The notes under the pieces: generated by a model | What the model was told of the DNA's origin: nothing | What the model saw: the letters and a program-made list of their open reading frames with translations, nothing else | Database searches by the model: none | Assembly: GCA_016703605.1 (NCBI GenBank) | Contig: JADJBU010000022.1 | Location: 310,001-374,000 of the forward strand | DNA length: 64,000 nt | Direction: 5' to 3' | From: Candidatus Villigracilis adiacens | Lineage (GTDB): Bacteria > Chloroflexota > Anaerolineae > Anaerolineales > Villigracilaceae | In this document: in pieces, positions 31,518 through 40,395 of the stretch | Numbering within the stretch: the first letter of the stretch is position 1 | Layout of the letters: every line of letters starts with the position of its first letter | Translations under genes and position numbers: made by a program

Positions 31518-32357
31518 TTAACGGTCATCCCGCCGCCTGCCGCCCGAAGGGTAGATAATATCCGCCTCCTGGCGTGCCAGCGTATCTTTCCAAACCATCC
31601 AGGGAGTGTTGCCGTTCTTGAACATATCGTCAATGGCTTTTTTATCCTTCATGGTGTCGATGCAGCTCCAAAAGCCCTGATTCTTGTATCCGATTACTTG
31701 ACGGTTCTTGACAAGACGGAAAAAGGGTTGTTCCACAAGTTCCTCGCCTTCCCGGATATAGTCGAATATCTCCCTTTTGAACGCAAAAAAACCGCCATTA
31801 AACCAAACCCCGGAATCCCTGATCGGGGATATTTCCTTGATATGGTCATCAGTATCGAAACTCACGGAATGGAAGGATTGGGCCGGCTTTACACAAAGGA
31901 AACTGGCGACCTTGTCTTTTTGACGGAAGTTTTCCAGGTAGGCGTTGAGATCAAGGTCGGAGAGTCCGTCGGAATAGTTCGCCATAAACGCATCCTCGCC
32001 TTCCAGAAGGTCACGGACAGCCAGCAACCTTTGACCGATATTCGCGTTCATACCGGTTTCCACAAAGGAGATCGTCCAGTCTTCGATGTCGTGTTTGAAA
32101 AGGCGAATGTCCCTGCCGCCTTTCCTGTAAACAAAATCGTTCGATATGCATTCGTTATACTCAAGAAAAAACTTTTTGATAACGCTGCCCTTGTATCCGA
32201 GACAGAGTATGAAGTCCTTATGCCCATAGTGGGCGTAATAGCGCATAAGGTGCCAGATCAATGGACGGATACCGATCTCGATCATGGGCTTCGGGACCGT
32301 CTCTGAATACTTTCCCAGCCGGGTTCCCAAACCTCCGCAAAACAATACGACCTTCAT
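31518..32357 (-). CDS. rfbF: Glucose-1-phosphate cytidylyltransferase
   Basis: A 279-residue nucleotidyltransferase. The signature GGLGTRLGKYSETVPKPM lies at residues 9-26 and FILCLGYKG near 55; this form with KYSE and PKPM is specific to the CTP-using enzyme that makes CDP-glucose. CDP-glucose is the entry to CDP-3,6-dideoxy and branched-chain sugars. The usual next gene, CDP-glucose 4,6-dehydratase, is not in the window. GGAGG-TTTGCG precedes the ATG; that site lies inside a 40-codon frame that ends at the rfbF start. Confidence 0.93.
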   Translation of the reverse strand: MKVVLFCGGLGTRLGKYSETVPKPMIEIGIRPLIWHLMRYYAHYGHKDFILCLGYKGSVIKKFFLEYNECISNDFVYRKGGRDIRLFKHDIEDWTISFVETGMNANIGQRLLAVRDLLEGEDAFMANYSDGLSDLDLNAYLENFRQKDKVASFLCVKPAQSFHSVSFDTDDHIKEISPIRDSGVWFNGGFFAFKREIFDYIREGEELVEQPFFRLVKNRQVIGYKNQGFWSCIDTMKDKKAIDDMFKNGNTPWMVWKDTLARQEADIIYPSGGRRRDDR

Positions 32358-32476
32358 CGCAAACCTCCATATATTTGTTTATCGAACCTGGAACAACACC
32401 CCCCGACAGAATCGCCGCCCACCAGGCGGAGATCGATCACCGCATCCACAATCCCTTTCATAAGCGCGTCATGCAT
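32354..32476 (-). CDS. Possible 40-residue coupling ORF
   Basis: A small frame from ATG 32476 to a TGA that overlaps the rfbF ATG (ATGA). Its start overlaps the stop of the DUF4910 gene by 8 bases. The predicted peptide (MHDALMKGIVDAVIDLRLVG...) matches nothing I know. It fills the gap exactly, which suggests translational coupling or a decayed gene tail. It has no convincing Shine-Dalgarno, so it could be chance. Confidence 0.35.
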   Translation of the reverse strand: MHDALMKGIVDAVIDLRLVGGDSVGGCCSRFDKQIYGGLR

Positions 32477-33767
32477 GGCGCGGATTCGCTTCCGTCAAGA
32501 GCCGGCAGTCGACCAATTTTGCCGCAGCCTCCTTGATAAAGGAAAAGGGCAAACCCGAGCGGTCCGCAATATCCAACAGGGAACAGGCGCCGTCTGAAAA
32601 ATTCAACACCCAAAGCATGGCGAGTTCATAGCGGTTTTCGTCCCTTTTGCCGCCGAACATGCTGTACAACCCTCTTTTCCCCAATTGAGGCTCGCATTTC
32701 GGGTTGGTATTCAGGTATGTTTTGTTATGTTCAATAACGTCAATCACTTCCATGTATTTGGAATAGGAATCGGACAGGCTGTCTGCCTTGACGAAATCCA
32801 TATTATCGGCGGAGGTATGGTATTCCGGAAAACGCCCGTGCGGGGTTCGCGACAGGCTTCCCATTGGCAGGTTAAAACCGGGGGAACTATATTGGCGTTC
32901 GTCGTAACCGTAGGGTGAAAATTCGAGGATGCCGTAATCCTGCCCGGAATGCTTGAGGACATGTTCGACAGCCCTGTCAATCTCAGTGTTGCCGCGCCGG
33001 GTCTTTTTGTAGTGCATTTTTCCCGGGTCGCCCACACATGCGATCACCAGTCCATGTTTTATATTTGAAACCCTTTCCTCATTAAGGCTGAGCCAGGTGA
33101 TCGAGCCAATCGTGCTGGGAATGAACAAAAAGCGATAGGAATACCTGAGTTCCATTTTGCCCAGGGCGCTGGCGAGATAGGTCGACAACGCCAACCCGGA
33201 AAGATTATCGTTGCAGAGGGAGGGATGGCAGGTATGCGTGGAAATCAGGAATTCGTCAGTCGTCTCCCCTTTAAGGTAGTACTCGCCATAGGTAAGGTGT
33301 CCGTCTTCCAGGGACGAATCGATGAAAACATCGTATTCCGAATCTTCCAGGCTTTCCAATTGCCGGTGGGAGAGACAGAACCCCCAATTCTCCCTGTAAT
33401 ATGAAGTTCGGTGGGGTATCCAATCTTCATGCTCGGGCAGAGAAAAAAGATGCTCCTTTAACTCTGCCAGTTTCACCTTGCGCTTGATCGGCGCGCTGTA
33501 ATTCAGGACGTGCAGGTTTGATATTTGAAAATCGACGATCTTTTCACCGCGGGCGTTCTTGATGTAGGCGTCGCGGATATTCCACTCCCTGGGAACAACC
33601 CAATCGAAAGCCTGTGTGCCTGAGGGAATTTCATGCACATCCAGGGGAATGTGTTTCGCCAGAATTTTCAGGGTCTGCCGCACCCCATTGCCGGTAATGC
33701 TCCGGCAAATCGGGTAAAGCTCCTCCATGAGTTGATGCATTTCCGTACCGATAAAATTTGTATCCAT
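32469..33767 (-). CDS. DUF4910 aminopeptidase-like protein with C-terminal winged helix
   Basis: A 432-residue protein of the DUF4910/DUF2172 type, an M28-like fold common in surface-polysaccharide clusters. The segment THTCHPSLCNDNLSGLAL (near residue 195) carries probable zinc ligands (H, D), and FPEYHTSADNMDF another. The last 75 residues (MLWVLNFSDGACSLLDIADRSG...) look like a winged helix. The natural substrate is unknown; relatives are thought to act on amide bonds in modified sugars. The start at 33767, 9 bases after the preceding stop, is preferred over 33875 because the longer frame overlaps the methyltransferase gene and has no family similarity there. Confidence 0.82.
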   Translation of the reverse strand: MDTNFIGTEMHQLMEELYPICRSITGNGVRQTLKILAKHIPLDVHEIPSGTQAFDWVVPREWNIRDAYIKNARGEKIVDFQISNLHVLNYSAPIKRKVKLAELKEHLFSLPEHEDWIPHRTSYYRENWGFCLSHRQLESLEDSEYDVFIDSSLEDGHLTYGEYYLKGETTDEFLISTHTCHPSLCNDNLSGLALSTYLASALGKMELRYSYRFLFIPSTIGSITWLSLNEERVSNIKHGLVIACVGDPGKMHYKKTRRGNTEIDRAVEHVLKHSGQDYGILEFSPYGYDERQYSSPGFNLPMGSLSRTPHGRFPEYHTSADNMDFVKADSLSDSYSKYMEVIDVIEHNKTYLNTNPKCEPQLGKRGLYSMFGGKRDENRYELAMLWVLNFSDGACSLLDIADRSGLPFSFIKEAAAKLVDCRLLTEANPRHA

Positions 33768-33775
33768 ATCAGGGT

Positions 33776-35050
33776 TTACCCAATGATTTCGACTTCGGGA
33801 ATGGGGATGACAAATTTGCCCCCCCACTGGCGGATTTCTGCCATTTGCGACATGATCTCGTCTTTGAAATTCCATGGCAGGATCAGAACAAAGTCTGGTT
33901 TTGTCTCGCGTATCCTTTCGACAGGATGGATCGGGATATGGGTTCCCGGCAGGAATTTGCCGTGCTTATAAGGGTTGCGGTCAACGGTGTAATCGAGGAA
34001 GTCGGCGCGGATGCCACAGTAATTCAACAGCGTATTCCCTTTACCGGGGGCGCCATACCCTGCGATTGTTTTGCCTGCGCGCCGGGCGTCGATCAGAAAA
34101 TCAAGCAGTTTCCGTTTGGTTTCCTTTACCTGCTCCCCGAATGCGGAGTAGGTCTCCAGTTTCATAAAACCGGCGCTGATTTCCCTCTCGCTCATTTCCC
34201 GCGCCCGTTCGCCGACCGGGAGCGAATCATTTTCAGCATGGCGCGCATAGATGCGCAGGGAGCCGCCATGCGTGGGGAGTTCCTCGACGTCGAACAACGT
34301 CAACCCGTGCGCCGCGAATATTTTTTCGGCGGATATGAAACTGAAATAGGAAAAATGTTCGTGATAGATCGTGTCGAACTGGTTTTCCTTCATCAACCGC
34401 ATCAAGTGGGGAAATTCGATGGTGATGACGCCCGTTGGTTTGAGCAAAATCTTCAGCCCGCCGACAAAATCGTTGATGTCGGGTACCTGTGCCAGCACGT
34501 TGTTACCTGCGATCAAATCAGCTTGCTTGCCTTCGCCGCGTAGTTGTTCGGCAATTTTTATGCCAAAGAACTCTGTCAGTGTGGGTATGCCTCTCTCAAC
34601 CGCAACCTTGGCGACATTCTTTGCAGGTTCAATGCCCAAAGCCGGGATTTTTTCTTCGACAAAATATTGGAGCAAGTACCCGTCATTGCTGGCAACTTCG
34701 ACAACAAAACTGTCGCGCCCCAATTTAAAACGCTCTATCATCAACCGGGTGTAGTCTTTGGCATGTTTGAGCCAGGAATCTGCATACGATGAGAAGTAGG
34801 CGTACTCCGTGAAGATATGCTCAGGGCTGACAAATTCCTCCAACTGAACGAGAAAGCAGTTCCCGCATACAAATACGTGCAGGGGGTAGAACGGCTCCAT
34901 CTGGTTAAGCTGCCCGGGGGGGAGAAAACTTTCACATAACGGAGACTTGCCCAGGTCCACGAAGGTGAAGCGCAGGGGCTCCCCGCAAAAGCGGCAGATT
35001 CGATTGGCGTCCGCTTGAAGGTTTGTAGTGTGCATATCCGGTTTTTCCAT
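33776..35050 (-). CDS. Sugar C-methyltransferase (NDP-hexose 3-C type)
   Basis: A 424-residue three-domain methyltransferase. The N-terminal zinc-binding domain has CRFCG and CGNC pairs. The middle SAM domain carries VVEVASNDGYLLQYF (near residue 115). The C-terminal domain contains GYGAPGKGNTLLNYCGI. This is the architecture of TylC3/CloU-like enzymes, which add a methyl group to C-3 of a 4-keto-6-deoxy sugar bound to a nucleotide. Together with rfbF and the SDR it points to a branched-chain deoxysugar. It starts 4 bases after the SDR stop, so the genes are coupled. Confidence 0.9.
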   Translation of the reverse strand: MEKPDMHTTNLQADANRICRFCGEPLRFTFVDLGKSPLCESFLPPGQLNQMEPFYPLHVFVCGNCFLVQLEEFVSPEHIFTEYAYFSSYADSWLKHAKDYTRLMIERFKLGRDSFVVEVASNDGYLLQYFVEEKIPALGIEPAKNVAKVAVERGIPTLTEFFGIKIAEQLRGEGKQADLIAGNNVLAQVPDINDFVGGLKILLKPTGVITIEFPHLMRLMKENQFDTIYHEHFSYFSFISAEKIFAAHGLTLFDVEELPTHGGSLRIYARHAENDSLPVGERAREMSEREISAGFMKLETYSAFGEQVKETKRKLLDFLIDARRAGKTIAGYGAPGKGNTLLNYCGIRADFLDYTVDRNPYKHGKFLPGTHIPIHPVERIRETKPDFVLILPWNFKDEIMSQMAEIRQWGGKFVIPIPEVEIIG

Positions 35051-35054
35051 TCGG

Positions 35055-36083
35055 TTATGAATTCACCCAACGCAGCGTTTCGTCCAGCAAGCCGTCGTTG
35101 ATCAATTGTTTGATGTGGTCGATCCGTTTGTATTTTGGTCCTTCGAATTCGTCCAGTTTCAAACCAGCCTTTTGATAGGTTTCGTAAAGTTCCTGCGCGC
35201 CTTTGCGGGCATCCCATTGGGGTTTGAATTCCGGCAGGATTTTCATGATCTTGCTGAAGTCCACGCGATAGGTGCGTTTGTCGGGGCTGCCATCCTGGGC
35301 GTATTCGATTCTGCATCCGGGAACCGTTTCGCGGACAATTTCAGCGAGTTCGCTGATGCGATAATTTTGATCGTTTCGCCCCACGTTGAATGCCTGGTTG
35401 TGGACCAAGTCGCGGGGGGCATTGAGTACCGCGATGAATGCGCGGGAAATATCTTCAATATGAACGATCGGACGCCAGGGGGTTCCGTCGCTCTTGATGA
35501 GAACGCTTCCGGTGGAATAAGCCCATGCCACAAGATTGTTCAGGACGATGTCGAACCGCAGTCGCGGCGAGACTCCGTAAGCCGTGGCGTTGCGCAGGTA
35601 GGTGGGGCTAAAGTCGTCGTCCGCCAATTCGGCAAGATCGCGTTCGACGAAAACCTTGGATTCGCCATAGGGCGTCACCGGGTTGAAATCCGCCTCTTCG
35701 GTGAGCATCTCTTCTCCAGCCGCGCCATAGGTGCTGCAGGAGGATGAAAAAAGGAAGCGGGGTACGCCGGCTTGTTTGGCAAATCGGGCTAATTGAACGG
35801 AAGCTTTGTGGTTGATTTCGTAGGTCAGTGTTGGGTTCAGGTTGCCAAGCGGATCGTTCGACAAGGCAGCCAGGTGCATGACCGCATCGAAACCTTCCAG
35901 GTCGGATGCCTCAATATCCCGGATGTCCTTCTTCAATTCCGGCACGCTGGGCATATTGCTGCCAAATGTGCAGCGCGCGTAGAGGTCGCTGTCCAATCCT
36001 GTGACCTCATGCCCGGCGGCGTGAAGCATTGGGACGAGAACCGTACCGATGTAACCGTTGTGACCCGTTACCAGTATTTTCAT
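35055..36083 (-). CDS. NAD-dependent sugar epimerase/dehydratase (SDR)
   Basis: A 342-residue extended short-chain dehydrogenase. The NAD loop GHNGYIG is at 7-13, the catalytic residues are in FSSSCSTYG and PYGESK, and HLAALSNDP is the usual beta-4 region. It oxidises, epimerises or dehydrates a nucleotide sugar. The precise reaction is open; with rfbF and a C-methyltransferase, a CDP- or dTDP-4-keto sugar reductase is plausible. The start at 36083 is chosen because GGAG lies 6 bases before it; the upstream ATG at 36095 contains that site. Confidence 0.88.
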   Translation of the reverse strand: MKILVTGHNGYIGTVLVPMLHAAGHEVTGLDSDLYARCTFGSNMPSVPELKKDIRDIEASDLEGFDAVMHLAALSNDPLGNLNPTLTYEINHKASVQLARFAKQAGVPRFLFSSSCSTYGAAGEEMLTEEADFNPVTPYGESKVFVERDLAELADDDFSPTYLRNATAYGVSPRLRFDIVLNNLVAWAYSTGSVLIKSDGTPWRPIVHIEDISRAFIAVLNAPRDLVHNQAFNVGRNDQNYRISELAEIVRETVPGCRIEYAQDGSPDKRTYRVDFSKIMKILPEFKPQWDARKGAQELYETYQKAGLKLDEFEGPKYKRIDHIKQLINDGLLDETLRWVNS

Positions 36084-36116
36084 TTTGCGCTCCATTTATT
36101 CGCTCAATATTACGCA

Positions 36117-36146
36117 GTTATAATAGTTTAAGCACAGAGTTTGCAA
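36117..36146 (-). promoter_or_regulatory. Probable promoter of the sugar cluster
   Basis: On the minus strand: TTGCAA (36141-36146), 18-bp spacer, TATAAC (36117-36122), about 27 bases of leader, then the SDR gene. The five following genes have short gaps and no terminator. Confidence 0.6.
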
Positions 36147-36680
36147 GGGCGTCGGAATATTTTCTGTGTGTTTTACCGCAGACCGCGCGCGGCGGTGAGT
36201 AAGAGTCACGAATCTGTAATACCCGTCACACCCAGGGGATTCGCGCCGCTGGATGGACCGTTATGCTGCATATTCCGCCATCAATGTTTCTGCAATGTAA
36301 AAAAAAGGGGGTGGCGCGGAGTTTGGCTCGCCAGGCGCGTCAGGTATTTCGAGATCACAACCAGGGATGAAGCCATCTTTTCTCACAAAAAGTTTACCTG
36401 ATGGTTTGGGCATGGTTTATCGCATATTGTCCTGCCTTATGTGATAAACAGGCTACAACCGTACCGTTAAGATTTTAGGATTATAAGCGTAATCCATGGG
36501 GAGGGCAAGAAAGTATAAAGTTGGGGCGACTTAAAAGGTTGCCAGGGGCAAGTCTAAAGGGGCGCAACGATGGCGACGATGGTATTTCAAGGCTTTGGAG
36601 TGAAGGTCGAATGTCTTCAAGCGCTATCTTTCGCGATATTGGCAGCATTCGCGTCTTTCGCATAAAGTCTTTTCCCATTT
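36147..36680. other. Gene-free stretch of about 530 bases
   Basis: No open frame here has a ribosome site or familiar protein. No family A or B repeat is present. The left end carries the promoter of the sugar cluster. The remainder is moderately AT-rich; I see no RNA gene or strong hairpin in it. Confidence 0.6.
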
Positions 36681-37316
36681 TTATTTGCACACGAAAAAGG
36701 AATGCCAGGGCATATCGTCGACGCGGAAATGTTCCTCGACCCTCCAGCCGGACGACTCGATTGCAGACACCACTTTGGGAAATTCAAATCCGGCAAAGCC
36801 GATTTCCCAATAGTGCCCCATGAATTCCATATGACTTTCTTTATCGAAGATTTTTTTCCTAAGGCGCGGCAATGAGGATTGAAAGGCCACAGACCCTATC
36901 AATGGAGCGCTAAGGCGTAACGAAAAAAATCTGCGAATGTCGGGCAGGCTGAGGATCAGGGAGCCTTTCGTGATCCGTCTTATTTCCTTTAACGCGGAGG
37001 GGAACAGGTCGAAGGGAATGTGTTCCAGAACCTCGCAGCACAACGCGGCGTCGAATTCCTTATCGGCGATCGACATGTTCAAGACCGAACAACAAATATC
37101 CGGGGCAAGGAGAGGATCGATGTCTATCCCCACCACCGATATCCCCGCAGAGCGGACAACTTCCCCGACCAAATCATCGCCAACGCCAATTACCGCAACC
37201 CTGCCGGGTATCGGGTCGAGCGAAAAGACGCTTCGAATCTGACGCACATACGAATACAGCCGTTGGGTTCCCGATGAAAGGTACGTTCCTTCGTAAAAAG
37301 CCTTATTATGATTCAT
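36681..37316 (-). CDS. Class I SAM-dependent methyltransferase
   Basis: A 211-residue methyltransferase. Motif I is VAVIGVGDDLVGEV (about 39-52), GIDIDPL follows, and FDAALCCEVLEHIPFDLFPSALKEI is the Methyltransf_11 motif II region. It has no membrane segment. The substrate is unknown; its place among glycan genes suggests methylation of a sugar or glycolipid. It lies alone on the minus strand, with AGGATAAAGAAGAAC before the ATG and a family A element upstream. Confidence 0.85.
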   Translation of the reverse strand: MNHNKAFYEGTYLSSGTQRLYSYVRQIRSVFSLDPIPGRVAVIGVGDDLVGEVVRSAGISVVGIDIDPLLAPDICCSVLNMSIADKEFDAALCCEVLEHIPFDLFPSALKEIRRITKGSLILSLPDIRRFFSLRLSAPLIGSVAFQSSLPRLRKKIFDKESHMEFMGHYWEIGFAGFEFPKVVSAIESSGWRVEEHFRVDDMPWHSFFVCK

Positions 37317-37387
37317 GTTCTTCTTTATCCTCGCATCCCAATTTGCATCTTAAGACATTACCAAAAACAACATTTAGCCACCGCCCC

Positions 37388-37528
37388 GGTGCGTAAGCAA
37401 AGGTTGTCAGTTTGGACCGCAAAAACTTGCCCTGAGCCTGTCGAAGGGTTTCCCGATTTTGCTCGAAAGCCAGGAGATGTCGCATGGCGCCGCTTTCGAC
37501 TCCGTGCCTGATATGTTTTGCTTGCATG
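37388..37528. mobile_element. MITE-like element, family A copy 3
   Basis: A 141-bp copy in the same orientation as copy 1. The ends GTAAGCAAAGG and TTTTGCTTGCA are degenerate inverted repeats. Flanks ACCGCCCC (37380-37387) and CCCGCCCC (37529-37536) match at 7 of 8 bases, consistent with an old target duplication. It lies between divergent genes. Confidence 0.78.
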
Positions 37529-37726
37529 CCCGCCCCAACGGGCAAATATTCATGGCGCTTTTCTCGAGTATAATCGTTTTCGCAAGCGACAAAATCCCTA
37601 TCCAATTAATGTAAATTTTAGGCATATCGGGGTTGCTTATACAGTTACATTCAAACCACTGCCCTGCTCGAAAACCACCCGACCGCTTTACAATACTGTT
37701 ATCGAAACAAACGACCTGGAGCGCTT

Positions 37727-38623
37727 ATGAAACTTGCCTACATTATTGTATCGCATTTTAATTTGGAACAAACCCTGCGGCTTTACAACAGATTAAACCA
37801 CAAGGATTCGCTTTTTGTGTTTCATGTTTCCAAAAAATGCGAGCCTCGTTATTACGAAAAACTTTACGCGGCGCTCAAAGACCGCGAAAACTGCCTTTTT
37901 ACAAAACGCGTTAACATCACATGGGGCGGCTACGACCTCGTCCAGGCTGTGCTAAACGCAATCGACACGCTTGTTGAAAAAAACGCCGACTTCGACTACG
38001 CCTTTTTCCTCAGCGGGCAGGATTATCCCATCAAACCCCGCGAACATATGGTTCAGATGTTGGGCAAAAACCCGGGGAAGCAATACATGGAGGTGATCCC
38101 GGCCAGCGACCTGGGTAAAATAAGCGAATGGTGGGAGGCGTATCACTTTACCGTGGGGAAACGCCGTTTCTGGCACCCGCACCAGCGGAAAGACAATTTG
38201 CTGATCACCCTATACAATTTTATCTTCGCCCTGATTCTCCCCAAAAACCGCCAACTGCCACAGGGGTTCTTAATATACAAGGGAACCTCCTGGTGGACCC
38301 TGACAAGAGACTGCATCCATTTCATGTACGGGCAAGTCCACTCGCCCGAGGGCAAACGCATCATAAAGTATTTCAGGAACACATGGCATCAATCGGAATT
38401 ATTTTTTCAGACCATTCTGATGAATTCAAAATACCGCGACGACATTATCAACGATGACCTGAGATTTATCCTCTGGCACGAGAATGACGACGGACACCCG
38501 AAGATGTTGACGCAAACCGACTACGACGACATCGTTTCCAGCGACCGCCTGTTTGCCCGAAAATTCAACTCACAGGTCGACGCAAAAATACTGGACCTGC
38601 TCGACGAAAAAATTGCAGCCTGA
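37727..38623 (+). CDS. GT14-like glycosyltransferase, paralogue 2
   Basis: A 298-residue enzyme of the Core-2/I-branching family, similar along its whole length to the protein at 29870-30811: YIIVSHFNLEQTLRLYNRLN, AFFLSGQDYPIKP, IYKGTSWWTLTRDC and ELFFQTILMNS line up motif by motif. It should add a branching sugar to a glycan in the cytoplasm. GGAGCGCTT precedes the ATG. It is transcribed away from the sugar-nucleotide genes and towards a secreted beta-helix lipoprotein, so the surface glycan link is plausible. Confidence 0.85.
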   Translation: MKLAYIIVSHFNLEQTLRLYNRLNHKDSLFVFHVSKKCEPRYYEKLYAALKDRENCLFTKRVNITWGGYDLVQAVLNAIDTLVEKNADFDYAFFLSGQDYPIKPREHMVQMLGKNPGKQYMEVIPASDLGKISEWWEAYHFTVGKRRFWHPHQRKDNLLITLYNFIFALILPKNRQLPQGFLIYKGTSWWTLTRDCIHFMYGQVHSPEGKRIIKYFRNTWHQSELFFQTILMNSKYRDDIINDDLRFILWHENDDGHPKMLTQTDYDDIVSSDRLFARKFNSQVDAKILDLLDEKIAA

Positions 38624-38680
38624 CCCGGGGCGCAGCGTTTTTTTTGCCGGTTCATTCGACCTTTTGCAAAAGTCGTTTTT

Positions 38681-38749
38681 GCCACAGAGATCACAGAGTT
38701 CTCAGAGGTGTTAATGGGCATTTCTCAGCGCTCTCTGTGTCTCTGTGGC
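38681..38749. repeat. Dispersed inverted repeat (GCCACAGAGA type)
   Basis: Left arm GCCACAGAGA (38681-38690) and right arm TCTCTGTGGC (38740-38749) with further ACAGAG/CTCTGT pairing inside. The design resembles the element at 18184-18258. Confidence 0.75.
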
Positions 38750-38809
38750 TCTTATCAAGAGGTCTATTGAAAACACAAAAATCGAATCCACAATATTCCA
38801 GAGGCATCC

Positions 38810-40321
38810 ATGAGAAAACCATTTAAAAATATTTTTTTGAAACACCCCCTGATCACCGGCGCAATACTCGCAGCAATCACGCTTCAAGCCTGCCAGCCCA
38901 ACGATGCCGCGCCGACCGGGGCTGCCAGCCCGCAGGCAGTTTTGACAGACACAACCACCCCGCCGCCAGCCCCCAGCCTTACCCCCACCCCGGAAAGCCC
39001 AACCGCCCCCGTCCCAGACCCCGCACGCACCTATTACGTAGACGGACAAACCGGCTCCGACGGAAACTCCGGCTCACAAAGCCAACCCTGGCAGACGATC
39101 CAAAAAGCAGCAGCCGCCATGCCGGAAGGCGGCACAGCCCTCGTGATGCAGGGCGCCTACCCCGAACGCGTTTACGTCGTACGTCCCGGTCTGGCATTCC
39201 AGGCTCAGGGCGAAGTCCTCATGGATGGATTCTCCATTCAGGCAGACCACACCACCGTTTACGGCTTTACGATTGTTTCGCTGGTCGACGACATACCCGC
39301 AGGCATCGGCATTGACGTTGCAGACGCGGGCTTTTGTCTCATCGAAAAGAACCGCTTCCTCTTCAACACCTGGGGCGGACTCCGCCTAACGGGCGGCGTC
39401 GAGGACCCCGACGCATCCCACGACTGCATCGTCCGAAACAACGTCTTCTTCCGGAACGCTCTCTATGCCGCCGAAATCATGGGGCAAAACCACCTCATCG
39501 AAAACAACGACGTATCGCACACCATCCAGCATCACCCCTGCTCCAGTTCCACCGCCTCCTGGCTGGACGCAGACGCCTTCCGCTTCCACGGCAGCGGGCA
39601 CATATTTCGCGGAAACATCATCCACGACATGCCCATCGGCGACAAGGGTCACGACAGCGCATCCTGCGACCTCGACAGCCTCGCAGACCTGAGCATGGAT
39701 TTCGTCTCCGACTCGCATACCGACTGCTTCCAGACCTACGGCGGCGAAGTCATCCCCGGGCACGACATCCTCTTCGAAGCCAACCGCTGCATATTACCGC
39801 CCGCCAATGAATGGGTCGAAGAAGATGCCGGAGCAAAGGCATTTCAAGCCTCAGGAGACGCCTACAACCTGACCTTCACCAACAACCTGGTCGTCGCAGA
39901 CCTGATCTCCCTCCTTATGGACGGCTGCCACGACATCACAATTGCCAACAACACATTCATTGGCTCCGGAGACCAGTATGCCCAGGGACTACAGTTCGAA
40001 AACTGCATCGGCAACATAAAAATATACAACAACGTCTTCTATAAACAGGACGCTGAAATAGGACACATCTGGCCCGAAAATACGCCGGTAGAGGCAGGCT
40101 ACAACTGCATCTACCGCGCAGAAGGCTCACCCTCCAGACCCGCCGACCCCGGCGACATCTGGGACATAGACCCCCAACTGGACAGCGCCTACCGCCTGCA
40201 GCCCAACTCCCCCTGCATAGACGCCGGAACAGACCTCGGCATCACAACCGACTTTGACGGCAACCCCAGGCCGCAAGGCAACGGCATAGACATCGGCGCT
40301 TTCGAATTCGCCGCCCCATAA
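38810..40321 (+). CDS. Secreted beta-helix lipoprotein (DUF1565-like)
   Basis: A 503-residue lipoprotein. The signal peptide ends in ITLQAC (cysteine at 28). A Pro/Thr-rich linker runs to about residue 72, then YYVDGQTGSDGNSGSQSQPWQTIQKAA opens a right-handed beta-helix of the DUF1565 / pectate-lyase-like type, with turns such as ENNDVSHT, RGNIIHDM, TNNLVVAD and ANNTFIGSG. CIDAGTDLG near the end closes the helix. Probable roles are polysaccharide binding or cleavage on the cell surface; no catalytic site is assigned. A strong terminator follows. Confidence 0.87.
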   Translation: MRKPFKNIFLKHPLITGAILAAITLQACQPNDAAPTGAASPQAVLTDTTTPPPAPSLTPTPESPTAPVPDPARTYYVDGQTGSDGNSGSQSQPWQTIQKAAAAMPEGGTALVMQGAYPERVYVVRPGLAFQAQGEVLMDGFSIQADHTTVYGFTIVSLVDDIPAGIGIDVADAGFCLIEKNRFLFNTWGGLRLTGGVEDPDASHDCIVRNNVFFRNALYAAEIMGQNHLIENNDVSHTIQHHPCSSSTASWLDADAFRFHGSGHIFRGNIIHDMPIGDKGHDSASCDLDSLADLSMDFVSDSHTDCFQTYGGEVIPGHDILFEANRCILPPANEWVEEDAGAKAFQASGDAYNLTFTNNLVVADLISLLMDGCHDITIANNTFIGSGDQYAQGLQFENCIGNIKIYNNVFYKQDAEIGHIWPENTPVEAGYNCIYRAEGSPSRPADPGDIWDIDPQLDSAYRLQPNSPCIDAGTDLGITTDFDGNPRPQGNGIDIGAFEFAAP

Positions 40322-40326
40322 AAGAT

Positions 40327-40379
40327 ACGTCCCGAAGGTTCGCCATCCAACTCAAACAGCAAACCTTCGGGACGTTTTT
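40327..40379 (+). terminator. Rho-independent terminator of the beta-helix lipoprotein gene
   Basis: A 14-bp perfect stem (ACGTCCCGAAGGTT / AACCTTCGGGACGT) with a 21-nt loop and TTTTT following. Confidence 0.85.
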
Positions 40380-40395
40380 CTTCAACGCCGCAAAC

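Noticed and set aside
31245..32306. 353-codon plus-strand frame
   Set aside because: Antisense to the PIG-L and rfbF genes, both firmly identified; it has no known motifs.
36141..36401. 86-codon frame in the gap before the SDR gene
   Set aside because: No ribosome site, no motif, and it begins in the promoter of the sugar cluster.
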